From Lyophyllum atratum (lineage: Eukaryota; Basidiomycota; Agaricomycetes; Agaricales; Lyophyllaceae): a DNA stretch of 61,177 nt. The stretch covers positions 1 to 61,177 of the forward strand of contig JACGCN010000097.1 of assembly GCA_014905825.1 (NCBI GenBank), given 5' to 3'. The translations under genes and the position numbers were made by a program. The notes under the pieces were generated by a model. The model saw nothing but the letters and a program-made list of their open reading frames with translations, had not been told where the DNA came from and searched no databases. This document shows, one piece after another, positions 23,147-36,658 of this stretch (its first letter is position 1; each line of letters begins with the position of its first letter).

Positions 23147-23449
23147 GGCAAAATGTTGGGTCGAGCCGGGACTGTTGAGCTGCTTGCAGTTATCTTAAGC
23201 ATGCCCATCTTATTTCCCTACCGGGCCGCGGCCCGGCTACATAATGATATTGGATCATGTTATGATGGTTGGTGGGGTAAGATCGAATCGGGCAACCACC
23301 GAAATTCCCGTTGTACCGTCCTACCACCATGGACCATTCGCAAAACTGTCACAAGACCGTTCAGAATCATTTAGAAGTAACCTCTCTTCTTCCTCATAAA
23401 AGCTATGGTCTCTTGATCAATTCGAGGGGCCATTTTTCGGAGAAACATC
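23147..23449. promoter_or_regulatory. GH105/MFS divergent promoter with 16-bp palindrome
   Basis: 303 bp between divergent start codons. At 23221-23236 it contains CCGGGCCGCGGCCCGG, a perfect palindrome with CGG/CCG triplets of the type bound by dimeric Zn2Cys6 factors. A further CCGGG lies at 23166-23170. Its position between a catabolic enzyme and a transporter suggests shared regulation; no binding factor is known from the sequence. Confidence 0.5.
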
Positions 23450-26168
23450 ATGTCCGTTGGTGCTCAACAAAAAGTTGCAACAAATGGCAACTTCGAGGAC
23501 ACAAAGGATCTGTACTCTGTTCGAAGTGGGTCAACTGATAATGGTAAGACCTAAGGGACCCTTTCCGAGTCATCTATCTCTAACAAGTTTCTTAAGCGCC
23601 ACCTCTAGGCATCGACGCCGAAGTCGCGGGCTTTTTCGCCCAGAGCTCCGCGACAACTAATGCCGTGGTTATTGACGAAGCAACCAATACCCGGCTGCGC
23701 TGGATGGTTCACAAACGTGTACTCGTAGGCGCATCACATCCTTCGATAGAGAACGCTTACAGAATCGTGATTTAGAGTGTTATGGTGGTTACCTATTGTA
23801 AGGACGGCGCATGTATCTTCCGCATATTATGTTCATCGGATATCGTTCTCTACAGTTGCCCAGACCCTAGATAAAGGGTCAGTTATCATCTCTCTATCAC
23901 ACTCAACCTCATTCGAAGTGTCACATTCAGAACTGTCAACTTTGCATCCATAATGGGTATTCGCGAAGACACGAAACTCAAAGGCCAGGAATACGCGTGG
24001 CTGACCACTTGCGGTATGTCCTTCACGACCAATTTTCTATTCTGAGATGCTGAGCATTATTGTAGTCTACATCGCGATGTGAGCTCTCGGATACACCGCG
24101 TACCACAACCAAAGCACTGAAGAATGATGTAGTCTTGTATGGGAATTCCCAACTAATCGTCTTATTCAGCGGCTTCCAATTGCGAAATACCTTGCTTTCA
24201 AGTATGTGGCGTTGCTCGTCATCTGCTGTCCAAGGTTCGCTAAGCCTTACTCTTTCTACAGCATTATGGCATGGGGTGCGGTGCTTGCCTGCACAGCTGC
24301 TTGTAAAAACTTTGCAAGTCTAGTTGTGGTCCGAACCTTGCTAGGCGTTTTCGAATGTGTATGTCAGCCAGCGTTTGTATATTTGTAAGTGAGTCTAGCT
24401 TGGAGCCCGTAGAACCTCTTAAAGCATTCTGCCATAGATCAACAATGTGGTACACGCGTGATGAACAAGCTCTCGTAATCGGCGCTTTCTACTCCATGAA
24501 CGGGTTCCAACAATGTGTGGGCGGCCTAATAGCTTATGGAATCGCCCAGCTAGATCACCTCAACCTGAAGAACTGGCAAATCTTATTCACTGTAAGCTCC
24601 TTCAGACTCTCGACTGGCAGTTTATGTTCAGTCTTTGCAACAGTTGCTCGGCTGTGCTACCTTTGTCTGGGGAATCTTTGTCCTTTGGTGGCTACCAGAT
24701 AGTCCTATCAGAGCCAAATGTTTCTCTCAAGGAGATAGAATTCTCTTGGCAGAACGAGTTCGAAAGAACGACACTGGCATCCAGAACCGAGAATTCAAGG
24801 TAAGTCGAATACTGTCGGTAAGTCTTCGGCTGATAATAATCGAATCTCGCCCAAGATGTATCAAGCGAGTAAGTGTATCGCACAGTGTGAGATATTGCCT
24901 GGTGTTCTTACAAGTATATCAACAGTCGAAGCGCTCACGGATCCGACCGTCTGGGCTATCGTTTTGATATCATTCACGAATGCTCTACCCACTGGTGGAC
25001 TGGGAGCTTTCTCGAATATCATCCTCAATGCCTTTGTAAACATTTCCGCCTTGCAACATCCTCTCTCTGACTCATTCATTGCAGGGCTTCAGCCAGCTAC
25101 AGACCTACCTGCTTGCGATCGCTCAAGGTGTGTGCTCGTCTAAAAAAATGATCTCCTGCTGATAGGGTATTGGTGAGGCGCCATTATCATGGTATTCTTG
25201 TTCAGCGCCGCATATCTCTCCAAGCGATATAATCAAAAGTTGCTTCTTGCATTCGTGAGTAACAGATAACGACAGAGCGCGCTTTGTTTTTAACGCGGTA
25301 AAACCAAGATATATACGTTGCCTAATGTTGCAGGCACTGTTGTTTTTCTTTGTAAGTTGGTGTCGACAAATGCTTGGAGTACTGGGTTTTATCAGCTCTC
25401 GTTTCTCACAGGCGTGCAAACTTCATCTCATACAAAGGTCGGCCTTTTGATGGCATTCTAGTAAGTATCATCCCAGCCCGGCCTGTTTTCTAGCCTCACG
25501 GGTCATTGCCAGCTGCATGCAGGGCTTTGGAGCTGTTGCTGTCCTAAATCTGGCAGTAATGAGCAATAATATTGCCGGAGTGAGTAGCATCTTCTCACAC
25601 ACCTTTACAAATCTGAGAATGGGAGCATTGCAGCGCTCGAAGCAAGTTATTGCATCGAGCCTTGTATTCATGTACGCACGATTGCTTGATTTCGGACTTG
25701 CTGTAAGCTCAGTGGTTTTATTTAGTTCATGGGCAGTGGGAAATGCGATTGGTCCGCAAGGTCTGTGCCTCGGGCTGTCGCTCCCTATATTCAACACTAA
25801 TGATTCTGATGCAGTGTTTCGTGACAATGACAAGCCACGATACATCAAAGCATTTGTGGCACATACGGTGGTATATGGCGTTCAGCTTGCAACCATAGCG
25901 TTCCTCCGCATTCGGCTCATGCGTCAAAATGTCCTGAAACGTCGCGTACAATCTTTGCCAGCTACCAAGGCAAACGGAGAAGTAACAGTTCGTCTCTTTA
26001 GTTCAACTCATGACTTCATTGCATGCTAATGGGTACTCCAGGACGAGGGTCTGGCTCATAAGCATGCTTTTGATGACCTTACAGACAAGGAAAACCCTGA
26101 TTGTACGTGGTGCTTTTTATCGTCTGCTCTCGCGCCTAACGCTTCCGTCAGTCCGTTATCTATACTAA
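23450..26168 (+). CDS. MFS transporter, anion:cation symporter (Dal5-like)
   Basis: Twelve-helix major facilitator of the ACS family (allantoate/nicotinate/tartrate-type and related carriers). About 22 small exons, all GT-AG, can be joined. Landmarks are MVVTYFAQTLDKG, VNFASIMGIREDTKLKGQEY, AWLTTC, LVWEFPTNRLIQRLPIAKYL, IMAWGAVLACTAACKNFASL, VVVRTLLGVFECVCQPAFVY and STMWYTRDEQALVIGAFYSM. They continue with FVWGIFVLWWLPDSPIRAKC and a cytosolic loop. The second half has NALPTGGLGAFSNIILNAFG, VFLFSAAYLSKRYNQKLLLA, LPNVAGTVV, CMQGFGAVAVLNLAVMSNNI and SWAVGNAIGPQ, then VFRDNDKPRYIKAF. It ends FRYLY, a common end in this family. Substrate unknown; divergence from GH105 makes an organic acid or sugar-acid cargo plausible (inference). 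Several small exons are inferred from homology and could be off by a few bases. Confidence 0.82.
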
Positions 26169-26792
26169 GTCAATGCCATGTACGACCTGTCCTATGCACG
26201 CTTCGGGAACGGCGGCGGCTATCGACAAACCACAAGCACTGCGATGTGGGTGTTGGGCAGATGTATGTACGCCTTGTTTCCAATTACACTTCATCATGTA
26301 TTACTATTGCCACGAATAAATGTCATGTCATGTCTGATTCTGAGCAAAGCTTGTATTTACATAAGTGCCTCGGGTGGTGCTTCGCCCAAACTGCAAGCTG
26401 TACCTGATATGACTGGATTTGTCGTTGGTGGATGCACCTTGCAGTATAGCTATATACATCAGGTGTGGAAGAGGATCGCATATTGACAGTGGGAAGTGAC
26501 CTGTGTGCCACCAACGAAGAATGCATGACACTGAAATTACAGCTCTCTAGTCGCCGAATTCATGGCGCACACATGCAGGAAATGCCATTCATGAAGGAGG
26601 ACGTAGGCGAGCAAGTGCAAGCTTCACACGAAAGGAGCGATGAACGATGTAATCAAGCGTTCTGTTGCGCGGATGGTGGCCGTCCCAAAGCGACCTCCAT
26701 TTTCACAGCAAGGTCTGATATCTGTTGCTCCACTTCCGATATACGGAGCCGCCTGAAGAACGTAAGCAAGGCGACACGCAGGACAGACTATG
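26169..26792. other. Convergent intergenic region, nothing recognised
   Basis: 624 bp between the 3' ends of the MFS and NUP82 genes. No long frame, repeat or motif is evident on either strand. Confidence 0.5.
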
Positions 26793-29673
26793 TCAAATAG
26801 GAACGCACTCGACGTTGGACCGCTCCCCGAATTCGAACACTTGCGAAAAGCCCAGTCCTTGAGAACTCTCATCCCGTTTCTCTTTTCTTCGCTTCTCTTT
26901 CTCCAGAAGCTCCTTGAGAGCAGGTGTCAGGCGCACATACTCTCTTTCCAGCTGTATAGACAAATCAGGATTAGAGACGCTATCCTTCAGAATGTGAGAA
27001 AAACACAACATACCAAACGAGTCCGCGCGAGCAACGACGCCTCATCGTACCTGCCAACACCCATGATTTCCCCCTTCATTCGTTTGAGCTCTTCAAACCA
27101 TTTCGTCTCATGTTCACTTAGCTCAGGCGAAGCACGCTCCATCAGACTCTGTAGCAATCGGTCTAGCCTTCCAAGCAGAGCCTTCTGTTCCGTCTGGGTC
27201 TTCTTGAAGCGTGCCTCGCTCGTCGTCCGTCCCGAGCCCTTCAGCCGTTCAACTATCGTCTGCATCTCTCGACATTTCCTTGACATCCGTGTCAGCTCTT
27301 CCTGCTGTAGCATCACGCGCTCATCAACAGCATTGACAGCCACTCTTATGTCTGTGCATTGAGTGACGATGTCCTTGCCTATGTTCCCAAGATAACGCAG
27401 CGTGTCCGGCGTCAGCATGAAGTCGGAGGTCTTGGATAACGACTGAGGGAGGGAGAGTTGGGCATTCTTCGGCAGGCCAGATGTCCGGGTTAACGCTGGG
27501 GCTGGCGTGTATGGATTAGTTTGGAGTAGCGAGACGTAAGCTGGCGGGCCTTCGGGCGGTGTCAGCCAATAGCTTTTCTGACTGAACTCTTCGATATCCT
27601 TGGTAGGGGGAAGGGCGAGGCGGGGCGATGAACGAGGAGATTCTGACCGAAGGTTGAGTGGGAAGGAGGTAATTCGCATGGCCGAAGTAAGGATAAAGAT
27701 GCTGTACGTCAAATAAACGTCGTTAGGAATCGTCACACCGATAACGGGATTAGAGCATCTATCAAGGCAAAGATGTCAGCCTCAAGGCGAGATAGCGGAT
27801 CCGAACGTTAGACAAACTTTCGTTCCACCGAGAATGTGGTCAATATAGGCTGGACAGTGGTCCCCGCGGACTGCTGCAAGGCTGAATCAAGTGACGTTCC
27901 ACCGGAATCGTCGTCTGTGCGCAGGGCTATGGCTAGACTTTGAAGTACAGGTCCAATGTTGAGGGCATGTACGCCAAATGCGTGATACACGTATATCGCA
28001 TCGTCATGTATTGGATCCGATAAGAAGACTGGGTGGTTGCCTTGCAGCAGGTCGAGAGGAGAAGACTCTCCTTTCGAGGTTGTTATTCCATTCAGAGCTG
28101 AGATGAGGCCTAAGTCAATGGTCTCATACACAGCCAGCATCGGAAGATCACGTTTGGAAACCTATATTCTCCTTACATTATTTTCTAAGCGAAAGATTAT
28201 GAAGGGAAACCGAACCTTATTATCCCACCTGGCCTCAACTTTCTCGACATCCAGGCAAACGTCGACCTTCCCGTCCTGGAAAGCAATCATCACAACACCA
28301 AGGTGCTCTGTCTCTCCACCATCACCGTCTCCTTCATCGTCCGCATCAAAAGCAAGGTACGAGATATCTGTCGCATCTCCTCCTTCACTGCCCTCCAGCG
28401 TTCTCGGACACGGTTGGAGTAGGAACGGGCCCTGCCTCGCTACGGGGGCCTTTATTGTTGTGGGTGGGTGAATAAGAACGGATCGTGAGGCAGCAGGGAA
28501 AACCGTGCCAGGAGGAAGTTGTTTGATGAGGGCGGAAACATATTTGTGTTGGTAGTCATAAAGTGTTGAGAGATTTTTGGCCGCTGCCGACGTTCCTTGT
28601 GCGAGGAATTCTTGTTTTGCAGATATGAAGCATTCGAGAGAATATACATATGATGAAGGGACTGAGCTAAATATACGGATTTTCAGTTTATGGTCCTGTT
28701 AAGAGGTAATAGTATAATGGCTTACGCGTTTTGAGGCATATAAGGGCATATCGAATAGACATCACCGGATCTCGTGACTGCATATATGGTCAGAGGACCC
28801 CAGTCCGCTCTCCCTTTGCCCAGAGTAAACGAGGCCACCTCTCTTTCCGAGGAGTCGGCTGCGAGGAACGAATTTGCCTTCTTTTCTGGTGTGAAAGTCA
28901 GGACTTGCTGGGGCTCCTCTGTGTCGACTGAGATGTCATATTCTCTATGGTACGATGAGAATAGCCTATAAGAAGCCAATTATGGAGCTATACCTTAGTT
29001 TTCCATCCGTAGTCATCACCATGAGTGTCGAGCCGGCCTCTCCCCATGGGTGCCATTCAATTTTGGCGATAGGTGCTGCTGCACTTGAAGCATGGTAGAA
29101 TTGTCCGACTTGTACAGACCTGTTCAAAGGAAAATAAGAAAGAATCACTGATATATAAGTCGATTGGAATGCATACTTGCAATCCAATGTGTCCGGGACA
29201 AGTCTTACGAAGCCAGCCCGTGGTAAGACAATCACCGCGACCTGAAATGCGCCAGCGACAGCAAGTAGTTTACCACTCGGGTTCAAAGATATCTGATGTA
29301 TCTCAAACTGTATGTTAGGCGTATGCAGAGTCTGTCGGCCAGTTTAGTTTATTGCACAGGAGGGCGAATGAACAACTCGTACCTTGTATGTCTGTCGTGT
29401 ACTTCGACTAAGCTTTGCATCTCCCAGCGAAGTCATCCTAATTTCCCTTCCAGCGGCGACAATCAGGTCAGCATCCTTCAGCACCATGACCTGCCGCCGT
29501 CCGGATGGCGTTGGGCCATCCTCAGTTGGATCAACCTGCGTAAAATTAGGCAGGGTGTTGGACGAAAGCTCGAGCGAGGTCTCCACACGGCCCGAGGGGC
29601 CACTGAAGGCCTTCGGAAGGGAGAATATGGGATGGCCGTTGAGGGCATTGCTCCAGTCGTGGTCGGGATCCAT
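26793..29673 (-). CDS. NUP82: Nucleoporin Nup82-like protein
   Basis: Nuclear pore component on the cytoplasmic face (Nup82/NUP88 family), anchoring mRNA export factors. An N-terminal beta-propeller and a C-terminal coiled coil are visible. Blocks in order: MDPDHDWSNALNGHPIFSLP, QVMVLKDADLIVAAGREIRM, FEIHQISLNPSGKLLAVAGA, WHPWGEAGSTLMVMTTDGKL and REYDISVDTEEPQQVLTFTP. Next come ADWGPLTIYAVTRSGDVYSI, SSYVYSLECFISAKQEFLAQ and HLGVVMIAFQDGKVDVCLDV. The coiled coil includes QEELTRMSRKCREMQTIVER and LLGRLDRLLQSLMERASPEL, ending RLTPALKELLEKEKRRKEKR. About eight exons. The exon at roughly 28208-28668 has no internal start codon in frame but is open and conserved. It shares a 116-bp divergent promoter with the alpha7 proteasome gene. 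Confidence 0.82.
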
Positions 29674-29789
29674 TTGTGAGGTGGAGAGAATGTACGGTTC
29701 GGGCGACGCGACTGATCAGGATATTCCCACGATCGACTGACGCGTTTCCGCTGCTTGCGCGTCCTCCAACTTGCAAACTCTCCCCGCCA
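29674..29789. promoter_or_regulatory. NUP82/PRE10 divergent promoter
   Basis: Only 116 bp separate the two start codons, so regulation is almost certainly shared. It contains TGACGCGT at 29738-29745, the same octamer as in the RPN12/PRE3 promoter. No yeast PACE box (GGTGGCAAA) is present on either strand. Confidence 0.55.
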
Positions 29790-30855
29790 TGACCTCCATT
29801 GGAACAGGATACGATCTTTCTGCTAGCACCTACTCTCCTGACGGCCGTATCTTCCAGGTTCGTCTCCTTCTCTATCTTGGCTTCCAGCTAATTGATCTAT
29901 TGCTAGGTTGAGTACGCTAATAAAGCAGTCGAGAACTCTGGGTATGCTTCCACGATCGGCTTCCTCATTCACTGATACGAAATTGTACCCTCACATGTAG
30001 CACGGCTATTGGTCTGCGAGTAAAGGATGGCATTGTCCTGGCGGTGGAAAAGCTAGTACACTCGAAACTCCTGGTTCCAGGAGCAAATCGGAGAATCCAG
30101 ACGGTAGACAGACATATAGGGCTGGTAGGCTTCATCCAAGTTTTGCTATATGTCAGCAGTGAACCTCTGTTTTCAGGCAACAGCAGGTCTCCTTGCAGAC
30201 GGCCGACACCTGTCCAACCGAGCGCGGGATGAAGCATCCAACTACCGTGACCAATATCGCCAACCTCCACCGCTAAAGGTTCCGACCGTTAACCTTATTT
30301 ATCCTACGAATTCTGTCTAACACCCATGCATAGACTATTGCAGATCGCTTGGGCCTCTACGTCCAAGCCTACACCCTGTACTCGTCCGTACGGCCTTTCG
30401 GTATCAGCACCATCCTGGGTGCAGTCGACAAGGACGGTCCTGCTCTGTATGTTGTAGAACCGAGTGGTGTATTCTTCGTAAGTTCTCTGATGCTGGTTCC
30501 AATATGACCCTGTTACTTAACTTGAGAGCTCAGGGTTATAACGGTGCTGCCGTTGGCAAAGGTCGTCAGCTTGCCAAGACAGAGCTAGAAAAGCTCAAGC
30601 TTGCTGAACTGTCGACACGGGAAGCAGTCATGGAGGCTGCCCGGATGTGTGTTCCCCCTACTGCCTGTCTTAACCATCGCTCATGTCATTATCTTCAGCA
30701 TCTATCTTGTGCACGACGATGCAAAGGAGAAGGAGTTTGAGCTCGAGATGTCATGGATCGGCGATGAAACTAATGGCGTCCACCTCCCCGTGCCGAAAGA
30801 TCTGCACGCAGAGGCCGAGGCAGCGGCCAAAGCCGCTCTAGAGACCTTCGAGTAG
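29790..30855 (+). CDS. PRE10: 20S proteasome subunit alpha7 (alpha type-3)
   Basis: Outer-ring subunit of the 20S proteasome (yeast Pre10, human PSMA3). It starts [20 protein letters not shown] followed by [15 protein letters not shown], the proteasome alpha N-terminal signature. [19 protein letters not shown] then carries the conserved lysine region, and [20 protein letters not shown] and [20 protein letters not shown] follow. Next are [20 protein letters not shown] and [18 protein letters not shown]. The C-terminus is a long Glu/Ala helix ending [10 protein letters not shown]. Seven exons, all GT-AG. It is first of three neighbouring proteasome genes. Confidence 0.95.
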
Positions 30856-30989
30856 ATATCACTATCTGTTGCTTTCATCGTCTGTCTTTTGGGACTTGTA
30901 TAATTTACAAAATGAGAAATATCCACGCCACTGCCGAGTTTGAACCAGTGAACGGAAAGTGAAAAGGAAAGTAGATCTATCTATGTACA

Positions 30990-33190
<2,201 letters not shown>

Positions 33191-33317
33191 TAACGAGCAG
33201 CATGTACAGTAGCGGGAAGACCATCCATGACAATGCATTTAATAATCTCACTGCAAGCCCCAGTAAAAATCAATTAAATATTATCATACCCTATATTATG
33301 GGATTGCGGAGGTCGAT

Positions 33318-34712
33318 TCATCGATGCGGCAGTTCCCAACCTGCTGTCTTCTGAGACGCGACGTCCTCACCAGCGTCTTCAAACATCCTCACTCTCCATA
33401 GGGCGATCGCCACGGCCGCTACGTCCCCTCGCAGAACGGACTCCCCATCAGAACAGAGCAGAAACGCGTGGCTCGCGGGCCCACCTCCTTCCTCAGGAGA
33501 ATGCCGCGATAGACGCTCAATACCAAGCAGCCGGGTAAGAAGGGCATGGAGAGCCGCGCGTTGCGAACGGGCAGGAAACAGCGCGACACCATTGTACAGC
33601 GGGATCTGTTCCTCCGGAAGGATCCCATTTCCCAACGCGGGGTCCCATTCAGCTGGGGCTACGGGATGGAGGGTAGACAGTGGCAACGCCGTCTTGGGTG
33701 TGGCTGCAGTATCTTCTGGTTTTGGCGGTGCGGCGGACATGGACGGCTCTGGTCGCCTTTTAGTTATGGGGTCCTTTTGGAGTTGGGGAACGACGAGAAC
33801 AGCGATGGCGTTGGGGTAGGGAATGGTGCCCTCAGTATGGAAGGCAGCCCACTCGTCACGGGAGAGGCGGCGGATGAGCCGTGATTTAGACTTGGGTTGT
33901 GTACCGCGGTCGAGGTGGGACTGCATCTGGTCGGCGAGGAGCTCAAGTTCTTGTAGAACGCGTAGGCGGAGGAGGTGCGCGATTTGGAAGGCAAGGGATA
34001 AGTGGATACTGACATCTTTGGAGGCGAGTCGTTTGGCCTGGTATTCGGCGAGAATGGAGATGGAGGCTCTGTTGCAAAGAACGTAGTTCGCCTTGTCTGA
34101 CTTTCGAACGGTATATTTGGAGTGCTGGAGACCGTCTGGGATGAGGGTCTGCGGTGCGGTGGCGCGCTTCCAGCCTGGCGGATAGAGAGACGGAGGGAGG
34201 CGCATGGGAGCCAGGCGAATCAAAAAATCTGAAATGGGTTAGAATGTTGAGTTTGTACTGGAGGAATGAGTGTACCGCTGGGCAGGTAGCGTTCGGTCGC
34301 CATGCATTGTCGTATGGGAGACGCCAGCATACGGACTAGAATAATGGTTAGGGGTGTGTCGTGTAAACGAAGTTGACATACGGTATGGACTCGACCACCA
34401 CTGCCGTTCCTGCTCGGTCATGGCCCTCGGACGATCATGGCTGTCCTTTCTATGCTTGACGCGTCTGGATGGATGGGGACTGGGAAGGAGAGATTTATGG
34501 CGGAGATAGACGCGCGAGGAGGTGATCGGGTTTGTCTCGTGCTGGTCAAGAAGAATGGATTTCGTATGATGTGCCGGGTGGAACGACGGGCGTGGTGGGA
34601 CAGGCTTGTGCAGTGACTCGCGTCCTCTACGCGGCAGCACGAACGGCGTCCACGACGACGGCTCAGTGGAGCGCTCGATGGCTGTGAGCAGTCGTGGCAG
34701 GATGCGCGGCAT
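33318..34712 (-). CDS. Conserved fungal protein, possibly mitochondrial
   Basis: I do not recognise the family with certainty. Three exons are readable: a basic N-terminus MPRILPRLLTAIERSTEPSS through TEQERQWWSSPY, a short exon LRMLASPIRQCMATERYLPS, and a long one starting DFLIRLAPMRLPPSLYPPGW. The first two introns join in phase. The long exon contains LQHSKYTVRKSDKANYVLCN, ASISILAEYQAKRLASKDVS, a leucine-rich helix LAFQIAHLLRLRVLQELELL and a Pro-rich disordered tail. The Arg-rich, Asp/Glu-poor N-terminus suggests mitochondrial targeting. An in-frame ATG at 34754 would add 14 residues. Its start lies 104 bp from the divergent oxidoreductase gene. A mitoribosomal or mitochondrial expression role would be a guess. 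Confidence 0.6.
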
Positions 34713-34816
34713 GCGATGAGTGCGGCCCGAAACCCGCGCACAACCTATCCTCACAACCCCATGACCCCTATCACTACATATGGCTGCGGGCCTATATTAC
34801 ACCGCTATTCTGATCT

Positions 34817-36462
34817 ATGGCCTCTCTTCTCTCCAGTACAAAAGCCATCTGGCGCAAGACATCCAAACCCAAAGATCCCCCAGCTACAATGAAGAAAGAC
34901 GCTTTTGCACCTCCTTCAGAGGCAGTAACTCTCGCTGTCGTGGGCTGTGGACAGCGCGGAAGCGTATGTTCATTATACTTCGGCCTCCGCGCGCAGCGTT
35001 TCTCATCTATAGTACCAGTCCTACACCAAATATGCTCTCGATTGCCCCGCGTACCTCAAAGTTGTCGCCATCGCGGAACCCCGTCCCAACACTCAAGCCT
35101 CTTTCGCCAAGCTGCACAGCGTCGACAAGACTCTTGTCTTCGAGACATGGCAAGATCTACATGCTGCATCCGCAGAGACTATCGGCACCATTGGCAAACG
35201 CCTCGCAGACGCGGTCCTCATTGCTGTCCAGGATAGCATGCATCTCGAGGTTGCGCTTGCCTTTGCAGAGCAGGGTTACCATATCCTTTGCGAGAAGCCT
35301 ATGGCGACCAGCTTAGAGGACTGCATCAAGATGGAGAACGCGATCAAGAAGGCCGGAACGATATTTGGAATGGGGCATGGTAGGTCCATTCTCTATGACC
35401 TTGAAGTGGTTCTCATTTGCGGTCCTTTAGTGATGCGGTACTCTCCATACAGCCAGGAGATTACTGAGATCGTTCGCTCGCGCGCTCTCGGCGACCTCGT
35501 GAATGTTGTTCAGGTTGAGCCAGTAGGCTACTATCATTTTGCCCATTCCTACGTGCGAGGCAACTGGTCTACGGAAGCCAAGAGCTCTTTCGCCCTCATG
35601 ACCAAATGCTGCCAGTACGTCTGCTTACGCTGCAAACCAGTGAAACGTCTAGGCTTATATTTGCAGTGATATCGACATTCTCTGCCATTGGTTCTCACCG
35701 CGGACACCCTCACGCGTGTCGTCTTTCGGATCCCTCCAGCACTTCCGCAAGTCCGCCAAACCGGCTGCAGCAGGTTCAGCAACACGCTGCCTCGACTGTC
35801 CCGTGGAAAAGGAATGCCCATACAGCGCCAAGAAGAGTTAGTCATGCTTTCCCCACTTAATTGTGTCCTTTTCTGACCAGTCTCTAGTCTATCTCGACCC
35901 CGTATCGAAAGGCAATACAGGCTGGCCCGCCTCACCCCTCGTAGACGGCATCCCCGACATCGAGAACATCACCGACGCGCTCAAGACAGGACCATACGGC
36001 AAGTGCGTCTACGAGAGCGACAACGACGTGTGCGACCAACAGGTCGTGAACCTTGAGTTCTCAGACGGCACAACGGCCTCGTTCACGATGGTCGCGTATA
36101 CATCTCTCATTTGCGACCGCCAGACGCGGTTGCACTTTACACACGGCGAGATCGTGGGTGATATGAATACGTTCACGGTCACGGACTTCCGGACGCGCAA
36201 GACCACGACGCATCACCCAAAGAACGAAGGCGGGGGCCATGGAGGAGGGGATTTGGGGCTTATCAGGACGTTTGTAGAGGCAGTCGCGACGGGGAGGCAG
36301 GAGCTGCTTGGGACGGATGTGGGCGAGGTGCTCAAGAGCCATTTGGCAGTATTCGCGGCGGAAACAAGTCGGAAAGAGGGCAGAGTCGTGGATTGCGTCG
36401 AGTTTGAGCAGGAGGCGCGGAAGAAAGCAGATGCGGTTAAGAACGCCTCCGTAGCATTGTAA
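34817..36462 (+). CDS. Gfo/Idh/MocA-family NAD(P) oxidoreductase, Cys-rich type
   Basis: NAD(P)-dependent sugar-type dehydrogenase fold. The Rossmann motif is VTLAVVGCGQRGS. The family's EKP motif is HILCEKPMATSLEDC, and VMRYSPYSQEI opens the C-terminal domain. HDIDILCHWF carries the usual catalytic-loop His/Asp. A Cys cluster CLDCPVEKECPYSAKKIY (C-x2-C-x5-C), known in one bacterial subgroup, may bind metal. The C-terminal sheet runs VVNLEFSDGTTASFTMVAY and GDLGLIRTFVEAVATGR. Five exons. The start at 34817 gives a basic Ser-rich leader; the methionine at 34889 (MKKDAFAPPSEA) is equally possible. It precedes the hydrolase pair on the same strand. Substrate unknown. Confidence 0.83.
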
Positions 36463-36658
36463 ACGTGACTGCGGTCAAGTCAGTATACCATTACCAGGGC
36501 GAGAGATACCTTGTTTGACAGTCCTGTCAGGGATTGACTGCGCGCAGTGTTGCACAGTCCGTGCCTTGTTGTGGCGGCTGCGGGCGACTCAGCCAGTTTC
36601 TCTAGGAAAAGGCTTAAAGATGCGAGTCCCATTAATTGATCCGAGCTGTGTATACGAA

